DNA of 6,434 nucleotides from Candidatus Parcubacteria bacterium (GCA_027424065.1 DAIBYH010000031.1:1-6434), one strand, 5' to 3'; shown: positions 1-5,239, counted from the stretch's first letter. Notes: a model not told the origin generated them from the sequence alone. Program-made: numbers and translations.

Positions 1-50
1 ATACCGCGATCCAAAGCATCCGGCTTCAACAGAACCAGTGATCTTTCCAT
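1..50 (-). CDS. ndk: Nucleoside-diphosphate kinase, N-terminal fragment (cut by left window edge)
   Basis: Only the first 16 codons and part of the next are in the window; the gene continues past the left edge. The visible peptide reads MERSLVLLKPDALDRG, which matches the start of nucleoside-diphosphate kinases: a short basic N-terminus, a hydrophobic first strand, and the K-P-D-A motif whose lysine contacts the substrate phosphates. The family transfers the gamma phosphate between NTPs and NDPs through a histidine further downstream, not visible here. The ATG at 50-48 follows the aspS stop codon by only 7 bases (AAATAAC), with no terminator between them. It is therefore almost certainly cotranscribed with aspS and under the same leader. 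No Shine-Dalgarno sequence precedes the start; the upstream bases are A/T-rich. The assignment rests on a short stretch, but the motif is distinctive. Confidence 0.85.
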   Translation of the reverse strand, partial: MERSLVLLKPDALDRG

Positions 51-57
51 GTTATTT

Positions 58-1452
58 TTATGATTTTTTAATTTTCTTTATTATTTCCAATCCTAGCTCA
101 TCAAGCTGTTTCCTGTCCACTTCCGCCGGGGATCCCATCATGGGATCGCGGCCGTCGCCCGTCTTCGGAAACGCGATAACCTCGCGGATGTTCGGCTCGC
201 CGGCGAGCAGCATGATAAAACGATCGAGCCCCCAAGCAATGCCGCCGTGCGGCGGCGCACCGCTCCCAAGCGCTTCGATCATATGCCCGAAATTCGCTTG
301 CACGCGCTCATCGCTGAACCCCATGATCCGGAACACGGCTTTCAGGGCCTCCGGCTGGTGATTGCGGATGCTGCCGCCGCCGACCTCGAATCCGTTCAAT
401 GCGACATCGTACTGCGTCGTGAGAATATCCGAAACATTCTTTCCTGCCATGAGGTCATCCATGAACTCCGGCTTCGGCGCAGAAAAAGGATTGTGCGTAA
501 AGGTCCACCCCCCGTCGTCCGATTTCTCGAAAAACGGAAAATCCACGACCCAGCAGAACGCAAGCAGGTTGGGATCATTCTTGTCGTTTCGAATATCGGG
601 GCGATCCGTCCCATAGCGCTCCATGGCCTCGCGGTAGGTGATCCGCGGGAACGGGATCTCCTGGATCTTCTTCTCCGGCGCAATGGCCTGCACGAGCGCA
701 ATAAGCATCTCCTCGTTCACACGCATGACGTCCTCCTGGTCCACGAAGCTCATCTCGAGGTCCATCTGCGTGAATTCCGGCTGCCGGTCGCCGCGCGTAT
801 CTTCGTCACGGAAACATCGTGCGATCTGGAAATATTTCTCAATGCCGCCCACCATCAGGAGCTGCTTATACTGCTGGGGCGACTGCGGCAAGGCATAGAA
901 GTTTCCCTGCGCGATACGCGACGGCACAAGGTAGTCGCGCGCGCCCTCCGGCGTGGACCGCGTCAGATCCGGCGTTTCCACTTCCAGGAATCCGCGCTCA
1001 GCCAGAAAATCGCGGATAAACTTCGTAACTCTTCCCCGAAGCACGAGATTGTTCTTCAGGCGCTCGCGGCGAAGGTCGACGTACCGGTAGGCAAGTCTCG
1101 TCTCTTCGTTTATGTCGTAGCCGTCCGTATCCACGGGAAACGGGATCTGGGATACCGTGTTCAAAATTTCCAGCTTCGATGCGGAAACCTCGTAGCGGCC
1201 GGTCGCGATCTTCTCGTTCACCATGCGTTCCGGTCTCGCCTTCACCGTGCCCGTCACATGGACCACGTACTCAAGGCGGAGATCCGGCGCGCCGGCGACC
1301 TCCGGACCGAACACCACCTGGCACAGGCCGCTCCGGTCCCGCAGATCGATGAAGACCAGCTTGCCATGGTCGCGGCGGGCATGGACCCAGCCATAAAGCT
1401 CCACCTCTTTTTCTTCATTCTTCACGATATCCGCAATGTTCGTTCGTTGCAT
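58..1452 (-). CDS. aspS: Aspartyl-tRNA synthetase, short form lacking the usual bacterial GAD insertion
   Basis: This 464-residue class II synthetase attaches aspartate to tRNA in the cytoplasm. Residues about 15-95 form the OB-fold anticodon-binding domain (GWVHARRDHGKLVFIDLRDR near 21-40). The catalytic core follows, with the flipping-loop motif STPEGARDYLVPSR (166-179), class II motif 2 (RCFRDEDTRGDRQPEF, 212-227) and motif 3 (GIAWGLDRFIML, 404-415). These are bacterial-type signatures, yet bacterial AspRS is normally about 580-600 residues because a GAD domain lies between motifs 2 and 3. Here YGTDRPD (280-286) runs almost directly into WVVDFPFFE (301-309), so that domain is absent without loss of frame. 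The ATG at 1452-1450 was chosen because homology starts there; the open frame upstream to 1536 overlaps the T-box and terminator. No Shine-Dalgarno is present; the start follows an A/T-only stretch. Whether it also charges tRNA-Asn cannot be settled from sequence. Confidence 0.96.
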   Translation of the reverse strand: MQRTNIADIVKNEEKEVELYGWVHARRDHGKLVFIDLRDRSGLCQVVFGPEVAGAPDLRLEYVVHVTGTVKARPERMVNEKIATGRYEVSASKLEILNTVSQIPFPVDTDGYDINEETRLAYRYVDLRRERLKNNLVLRGRVTKFIRDFLAERGFLEVETPDLTRSTPEGARDYLVPSRIAQGNFYALPQSPQQYKQLLMVGGIEKYFQIARCFRDEDTRGDRQPEFTQMDLEMSFVDQEDVMRVNEEMLIALVQAIAPEKKIQEIPFPRITYREAMERYGTDRPDIRNDKNDPNLLAFCWVVDFPFFEKSDDGGWTFTHNPFSAPKPEFMDDLMAGKNVSDILTTQYDVALNGFEVGGGSIRNHQPEALKAVFRIMGFSDERVQANFGHMIEALGSGAPPHGGIAWGLDRFIMLLAGEPNIREVIAFPKTGDGRDPMMGSPAEVDRKQLDELGLEIIKKIKKS

Positions 1453-1470
1453 ATTTTTATTTTTATAATT

Positions 1471-1513
1471 AAAAACGCCCCTGAACCGCTGTTTCATACG
1501 GTTCGTAAGGGCG
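1471..1513 (-). terminator. Regulated rho-independent terminator of the aspS T-box leader
   Basis: On the minus strand, CGCCC (1513-1509) and GAACCG (1504-1499) pair with CGGTTC (1488-1483) and GGGCG (1480-1476). This leaves a small internal mismatch and a loop of about 10 bases, followed directly by TTTTT (1475-1471). The 5' arm contains CCTTAC (1510-1505), which can instead pair with GTAAGG (1541-1536) in the T-box. Terminator and antiterminator are therefore mutually exclusive, as expected for a transcriptional T-box. The aspS start lies 18 bases beyond the U-tract. Confidence 0.88.
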
Positions 1514-1706
1514 ATGCAATATGCTCGCGGTGCCACCTTACTTCGTTCCGCCTCCGTCCGAAGAACGGAACCTCAATGGGAATTTTTACGGATTGGTCCT
1601 CCGGAGGATTTTACTTGTCCCGAGCTTGCCGAAGGGCTTGCGCCCTTATCATCCCGGGACTTTCCTTCCTCGGCTCGGCCGTCGTCAGCGGCGTCACAGC
1701 CTTTCC
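1471..1706 (-). promoter_or_regulatory. T-box leader (tRNA-sensing riboswitch) controlling aspS-ndk
   Basis: The minus strand carries AAGGTGGCACCGCG at 1539-1526, which matches the T-box consensus. GTAAGG (1541-1536) pairs perfectly with CCTTAC (1510-1505), and GCG/CGC plus GCA/TGC form the upper antiterminator helix around the UGGCACC bulge. The UGGN tetrad is UGGC (1535-1532), which would pair with an acceptor end GCCA, so with a G discriminator base as in tRNA-Asp. Just upstream, 1569-1553 forms a UUCG-capped hairpin in the place expected for Stem III. Further 5', 1673-1601 folds into a compact irregular hairpin (GUCCCGGG/CUCGGGAC with an inner GCAA-capped stem) that probably stands for Stem I. 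I could not place an Asp specifier codon in a canonical specifier loop. The antiterminator/terminator half is firm; the 5' half is provisional. Uncharged tRNA would favour read-through into aspS and ndk. Confidence 0.87.
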
Positions 1707-1711
1707 CGTTC

Positions 1712-1740
1712 ATAGTACCACCCTCGCCGCCGCACCGCAA
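1712..1740 (-). promoter_or_regulatory. Candidate sigma-70-type promoter for the aspS T-box leader
   Basis: TTGCGG (1740-1735), a 17-base spacer and TACTAT (1717-1712) preceded by TGG give an extended -10 promoter on the minus strand. The predicted start near 1706-1704 places the whole T-box leader downstream. The -35 matches the consensus only in TTG, so the extended -10 carries most of the support. Confidence 0.55.
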
Positions 1741-1751
1741 GAATGCGGCCC

Positions 1752-1780
1752 TTCATCAAAGAGAACCGCTGTGGTATGAT
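1752..1780 (+). promoter_or_regulatory. Candidate promoter giving a leaderless mgtC transcript
   Basis: TGG followed by TATGAT (1775-1780) is a good extended -10. TTCATC (1752-1757) is a weak -35 at 17 bases. The mgtC ATG begins at 1787, six bases after the -10, so transcription would start at or very near the A of the start codon. It lies back to back with the aspS leader promoter (1740-1712) without overlapping it. Confidence 0.55.
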
Positions 1781-1786
1781 TCGGAT

Positions 1787-2266
1787 ATGTTGACCTTCGA
1801 ACAAATGATGCTCAGATTCATCGCCGCGCTCATCCTCGGCGCGATCCTCGGTATTGAACGGGAACTGGTCGGAAAGGGCGAAGCAGGGGTCCGAACGGAA
1901 ATGCTTGTCGCCGGCGGCGCCGCCATGTTCGCCATGATCGGCATTACGCTCCCCTACATCGTATCGGCAGGAACCGGCAATCTGACCGACGTCATTGCGC
2001 GCAACAGCGGATTTCTGACGGTCATTGCAAATGTCGTCGTCGGCATCGGATTTCTTGGGGCCGGCATCATCGTGAAAAGCGGCGAACGCCCCCGGGGACT
2101 TACGACCGCCGCGCTTGTCTGGGCGACTGCCGCGCTCGGCGTTCTCATCGGCATCGGTCTGATCCCGTTCGCCATGACGGCCGCGGTCCTTATCGCTCTC
2201 TTGCTTTACCTTCTCAGAAAGACGAATATTCAAAAAGAGCCCGAGATCGACCAGGAATCGATCTGA
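1787..2266 (+). CDS. MgtC/SapB-family inner-membrane protein, short form
   Basis: This 159-residue hydrophobic protein has the two hallmark blocks of the MgtC membrane domain. One is LGAILGIERELVGKGEAGVR at about residues 17-36, with the conserved E-R-E and G-V-R-T. The other is GIGFLGAGIIVKSGERPRGL at about 86-105, followed by TTAALVWATAALG. About four or five transmembrane helices are evident. In Salmonella and Mycobacterium, MgtC family members act in growth at low magnesium and survival in macrophages by modulating membrane ATP synthase activity; that role cannot be assumed here. The protein ends soon after the last helix with a short charged tail (IQKEPEIDQESI), so it lacks the soluble C-terminal domain of the longer MgtC proteins. 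The ATG at 1787 is the start that fits the homology; no Shine-Dalgarno precedes it and a -10 box lies six bases upstream. secA follows after 61 bases on the same strand. Confidence 0.93.
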   Translation: MLTFEQMMLRFIAALILGAILGIERELVGKGEAGVRTEMLVAGGAAMFAMIGITLPYIVSAGTGNLTDVIARNSGFLTVIANVVVGIGFLGAGIIVKSGERPRGLTTAALVWATAALGVLIGIGLIPFAMTAAVLIALLLYLLRKTNIQKEPEIDQESI

Positions 2267-2291
2267 CGAAACCTTCCGAGAGATCCGGAAT

Positions 2292-2316
2292 GTCGGCCGC
2301 CTGCTGCGGCGGCGAC
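2292..2316 (+). other. Stable hairpin just upstream of secA
   Basis: GTCG (2292-2295) and GCCGC (2296-2300) pair with GCGGC (2306-2310) and CGAC (2313-2316), with loop CTGCT and a GG bulge. It ends 11 bases before the secA ATG and has no T-run, so it is not a terminator. It could affect access to the secA start or separate mgtC from secA in the mRNA. The function is unknown and the structure may be incidental in GC-rich DNA. Confidence 0.35.
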
Positions 2317-2327
2317 ACACCTACACC

Positions 2328-4973
2328 ATGTTCAACTTTCTTAAAAAAACATTTCAAAAGAGGTCCCTTGCCCCGCTCCTTGAACAGGTCCAGGCTATCG
2401 GCGCGCTGGAGGCGGAACTCCAGGGAAAGAGCAGCGAGGAACTCCTCGCAAAAAGCACCGAACTGAGGACGCGCCTCAAGGACGGCGCAACGCTCGATGA
2501 TATTCTGGCCGAAGCATTCGCGCTCGTCCGGGAAACCGCCCGGCGCACCCTGGGACAGCGCCCCTACGACGTCCAGCTCATCGGCGGCATCGTCATCCAC
2601 CAGGGCGCCATTGCGGAAATGATGACCGGCGAAGGAAAAACGCTCGCCGCCGTGGCGCCGGCCTACCTGAATGCACTCGCCGGAAACGGCGTGCACGTGG
2701 TCACCGTGAACGAATATCTGGCGCGCCGCGACGCCGTCTGGATGGGACAGATCTACCACGCTCTCGGCCTCTCAGTCGCCTGTCTCACGCCAAGCGGCGC
2801 GTTCCTCTATGATCCGCTCTATAAGGCGCCCGAAGAGGGCAGCGGTCCCGAAGCACAGAACCCCGAATCCTCCGCGCTCCTTGACCGCGAACGCGACACG
2901 ACCGGCAGCTTCCTTGTCCAGCAGGAGTTCCTCCGTCCCGTGTCCCGCCGCGATGCCTATCTCGCAGACATCACCTACGGCACCAATAACGAGTTCGGCT
3001 TCGATTATCTGCGCGACAATCTCACCTATCGCATCGAGGACCAGACGCAGCGCGAGCGCGCATTCGCCATCATCGACGAGGTTGACAGCATTCTGATCGA
3101 TGAAGCACGCACGCCCCTCATCATTGCCGCCCCGGACAGCGCGGCAAGCGATTTCTACCGTACCTTCGCGCGGGTCGCCGCAAATCTCGTCAAAGAGGAC
3201 GACTACACCATCGACGAAAAGAAGAAAACGGTCTCCATCACCGATGCCGGCATCGAAAAGGCCGAGCGGATGGTCGGCGTCAAGAATATCTACGCACCGG
3301 AGAACATTCGCCTTGTCCATTATCTGGAAGAAAGCCTCAAGGCGCATGCCCTCTTCTTCCGGGACCGCGATTATGTCGTGAAAGACGGCGAAGTCGTGAT
3401 CGTGGACGAATTCACAGGACGTCTTCTTCGCGGACGGCGCTATCAGGAAGGGCTCCATCAGGCCATCGAAGCGAAGGAGGGAGTCGCCATCAAGGAGGAA
3501 TCCCGCACGTATGCCAAGATATCGCTCCAGAACTATTTCCGCCTCTACCAGAAGATCTCCGGCATGACCGGTACCGCGCAGACCTCCGCCGAAGAATTTC
3601 ACAAGGTCTACCATCTGGAGGTGGTGAGCATTCCCCCGAACCGCGGCCTGGCGCGCCTGGACCTGAACGACGTCATTTATAAGAACACAAGCGCGAAGAT
3701 CGCTGCCATCGTCCGCGAAGTAAAAGAGCGCTCCGCGAAGGGCCAGCCGGTCCTCCTCGGCACGACCTCCATCGCCAAGAACGAGATGCTCTCCGAGGCG
3801 CTCAGGAGCGCCGGCGTTCGCCACGAAGTTTTGAATGCGAAGAATAATGAACGGGAAGGTTCCATCATTGCGCAGGCCGGAAAGCCGGGCGCTGTCACTG
3901 TCGCAACGAACATGGCAGGGCGCGGCGTGGACATCCTCCTCGGCGGCAATCCCGCCACGGACGCGGATACCAAACGGGTCCGCGAAGCGGGCGGCCTCCA
4001 CGTGATCGGCACCGAGCGGCACGAAGCGCGGCGCATTGACAACCAGCTTCGCGGCCGCGCCGGCCGCCAAGGCGACCCCGGCTCATCGCAATTCTTCCTT
4101 TCGCCGGAGGACGACCTCCTCCGCATCTTCGGCGGCGACCGCCTGAAGAGCCTTATGGATCGGTTTGACGTTCCCGAAGACGAACCGATCCAGTTCTCAT
4201 TCGTCACGCGCGCCGTTGCCCAGGCGCAGGAGAAGGTGGAAGGAGCGAACTTCGATTTCCGGAAACATCTTCTGGATTACGACGACGTCCTCAATAAACA
4301 GCGCAGCGCGGTCTATGACCGGCGCCAAAATATTCTCGGCATGCTCGCCAAAGAAGATATCGCTGCCGCCATAGAGAGCGCAGCTCTCTCCCATTTTGAT
4401 GCCATGGTCGCCGCCGGAGCGAGCGACGAAGAGATCAAGAAGGCGATGATCGAGGCCGGCCTCGGAGAAGACGCCGCCGCGGAGGATCGGCGCGAACTTA
4501 TCATCCGGGCAGCCGCGAAGGGCGCCGAGCATCCTCTCGCCCGCCACCAGCTCCTCAGCATCCTTGATATGCTCTGGATGAACAATCTGGACGATCTTGA
4601 AGCGCTGTCGCAATCTGTCGGCCTTCGCGCCTACGGACAGCACGACCCGCTCGTGGAATACCGACAGGAAGCCCATCGCCTTTTCAGGAGCTTCTGGGCG
4701 AACTATAACGGCTGGATCTTCAATAATATCTTTAAACTCTCCGCGACGACGGGATCCGCCCCTCAGGCCGCGACGATCTCGGCTGCGCCCGCCGCAGCGG
4801 CATCGACGCCCGAATTCCAGAATGTCGGCCGCAACGATCCCTGTCCCTGCGGCGCAAAGAACACGGATGGCACGCCGAAGAAATATAAGAACTGCGGCCT
4901 CAAGAACACCGAAGAACACCGGCGGAACATGGCGCTCCGCGCGCGGCCTCATCACGAAGTGACCGGCGGATAG
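2328..4973 (+). CDS. secA: Preprotein translocase ATPase SecA, with NBD1 insertion and altered C-terminal metal motif
   Basis: This 881-residue motor ATPase drives preproteins through SecYEG at the cytoplasmic membrane. Walker A is MTGEGKT (99-105), Walker B is DEVD (250-253), followed by DEARTPLII. Also present are YGTNNEFGFDYLRDNL (217-232), GMTGTA (412-417), NMAGRGVDILLGGNP (528-542) and the arginine-finger motif RGRAGRQGDPGSSQF (575-589). The helical scaffold is recognisable at about 740-790 (LRAYGQHDPLVEY). An Ala/Ser/Thr linker (about 806-828) leads to NVGRNDPCPCG. Two features are unusual. About 40 extra residues lie between LGLSV (147-151) and RRDAYLADITYG. The tail motif is C839-x-C841-x14-C856-G, where the common form is a tight CxC...C(H/C). 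All catalytic motifs are intact, so it should be active. The ATG at 2328 fits the family N-terminus; no Shine-Dalgarno is seen. Its stop abuts the stop of the convergent gene on the other strand. Confidence 0.98.
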   Translation: MFNFLKKTFQKRSLAPLLEQVQAIGALEAELQGKSSEELLAKSTELRTRLKDGATLDDILAEAFALVRETARRTLGQRPYDVQLIGGIVIHQGAIAEMMTGEGKTLAAVAPAYLNALAGNGVHVVTVNEYLARRDAVWMGQIYHALGLSVACLTPSGAFLYDPLYKAPEEGSGPEAQNPESSALLDRERDTTGSFLVQQEFLRPVSRRDAYLADITYGTNNEFGFDYLRDNLTYRIEDQTQRERAFAIIDEVDSILIDEARTPLIIAAPDSAASDFYRTFARVAANLVKEDDYTIDEKKKTVSITDAGIEKAERMVGVKNIYAPENIRLVHYLEESLKAHALFFRDRDYVVKDGEVVIVDEFTGRLLRGRRYQEGLHQAIEAKEGVAIKEESRTYAKISLQNYFRLYQKISGMTGTAQTSAEEFHKVYHLEVVSIPPNRGLARLDLNDVIYKNTSAKIAAIVREVKERSAKGQPVLLGTTSIAKNEMLSEALRSAGVRHEVLNAKNNEREGSIIAQAGKPGAVTVATNMAGRGVDILLGGNPATDADTKRVREAGGLHVIGTERHEARRIDNQLRGRAGRQGDPGSSQFFLSPEDDLLRIFGGDRLKSLMDRFDVPEDEPIQFSFVTRAVAQAQEKVEGANFDFRKHLLDYDDVLNKQRSAVYDRRQNILGMLAKEDIAAAIESAALSHFDAMVAAGASDEEIKKAMIEAGLGEDAAAEDRRELIIRAAAKGAEHPLARHQLLSILDMLWMNNLDDLEALSQSVGLRAYGQHDPLVEYRQEAHRLFRSFWANYNGWIFNNIFKLSATTGSAPQAATISAAPAAAASTPEFQNVGRNDPCPCGAKNTDGTPKKYKNCGLKNTEEHRRNMALRARPHHEVTGG

Positions 4974-5198
4974 CTATTCCTTCTCCCCTTCTTCCTGGCG
5001 CCAAGCGGAGTCCTGCTCCGCTTTTTTTTCGCGGGCGGCGCGGCGCGCATCTTCCCGCCTCAGGTCTTCCTTCTCCTGTTCGCACAGTTTCTCGCAATAC
5101 ACGCAAGCATGCTTCCAGGCGCAGGGATTTTCATGCCCCTGCGGACAATATAAAAATTCCTTTTGGGGCGGAATGTTCCGTTCGAATCGTCCAAACAT
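4974..5198 (-). CDS. Small Cys/His-rich protein of unknown function, probable metal binding
   Basis: I do not recognise this 74-residue protein. Its N-terminal half has a dense metal-ligand array, C18-x3-H22-x3-C26-x3-H30-x-C32-x2-C35-x3-C39, consistent with a zinc-binding or possibly iron-sulfur domain. From about residue 40 to the end it is almost entirely charged (E, K, R, D, Q) with Ala and should form one long helix. There is no signal peptide or membrane segment, so it is likely cytoplasmic. Support for a real gene is the ordered ligand pattern, the fit between the surface-protein gene and secA, and a -10 box (TATGAT) six bases before the ATG. The GGAGGT touching the ATG is too close to act as a normal Shine-Dalgarno. 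Its TAG (4976-4974) is immediately next to the secA TAG on the other strand, and the secA terminator lies inside its coding sequence. No terminator of its own is visible. Confidence 0.72.
   Translation of the reverse strand: MFGRFERNIPPQKEFLYCPQGHENPCAWKHACVYCEKLCEQEKEDLRREDARRAAREKKAEQDSAWRQEEGEKE
5003..5029 (+). terminator. Rho-independent terminator of secA
   Basis: AAGCGGAG (5003-5010) pairs with CTCCGCTT (5016-5023) around loop TCCTG, and eight T residues run from 5022 to 5029. It begins 30 bases after the secA stop. It lies wholly within the coding sequence of the convergent small gene, where the T-run is read as A-rich codons (E-K-K-A). Confidence 0.93.
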
Positions 5199-5204
5199 AC
5201 CTCC

Positions 5205-5210
5205 ATCATA
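5205..5210 (-). promoter_or_regulatory. Candidate -10 box giving a leaderless transcript of the small Cys-rich gene
   Basis: TATGAT (5210-5205) is followed by GGAGGT and then ATG at 5198, so transcription would start at the start codon. The sequence GGTATGAT-N6-ATG is the same as at mgtC. A -35 is poor: TGGAAT is the best candidate at 17 bases. Confidence 0.5.
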
Positions 5211-5239
5211 CCTGCTCCTCTTCCGATATTCCAGCGATC

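Noticed and set aside
1453..1536. An N-terminal extension of AspRS by 28 residues
   Set aside because: The in-frame upstream codons run through the T-box and the terminator stem and show no homology; the start at 1452 fits the family.
1590..1675. Resemblance to RNase P RNA (GGAAAGUCC-like and GUAAAAUCC...GGAG strings)
   Set aside because: The remaining universally conserved RNase P segments, including the P4 3' strand, are absent within reach, and the T-box downstream explains the region better.
1711..1724. A second T-box-like string (GAGGGTGGTACTAT) on the minus strand
   Set aside because: It lacks the following CCGCG and any switchable partner helix, and it coincides with the extended -10 promoter; probably chance.
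247..1779. A 510-codon plus-strand open frame across aspS and its leader
   Set aside because: It is antisense to a clear AspRS with all class II motifs; the translation is Arg/His-rich with no recognisable domain, typical of a shadow frame in GC-rich DNA.
1514..1786. A 91-residue upstream extension of the mgtC frame
   Set aside because: It would translate the complement of the T-box leader and precedes the predicted -10 box; MgtC homology begins at the ATG at 1787.
1694..2320. A 208-codon minus-strand open frame opposite mgtC
   Set aside because: The plus strand has a convincing membrane protein with MgtC motifs; this frame gives a charged, featureless translation and overlaps the aspS promoter region.
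2772..4070. A 432-codon minus-strand open frame inside secA
   Set aside because: It lies opposite the invariant SecA ATPase motifs and has no family features of its own.
4197..4955. A 252-codon minus-strand open frame opposite the 3' part of secA
   Set aside because: Low-complexity Arg/Gly-rich translation, fully explained as the complement of secA.
5199..5204. GGAGGT before the small Cys-rich gene as a Shine-Dalgarno sequence
   Set aside because: It directly touches the ATG, leaving no spacer, and no alternative in-frame start lies at a suitable distance downstream.
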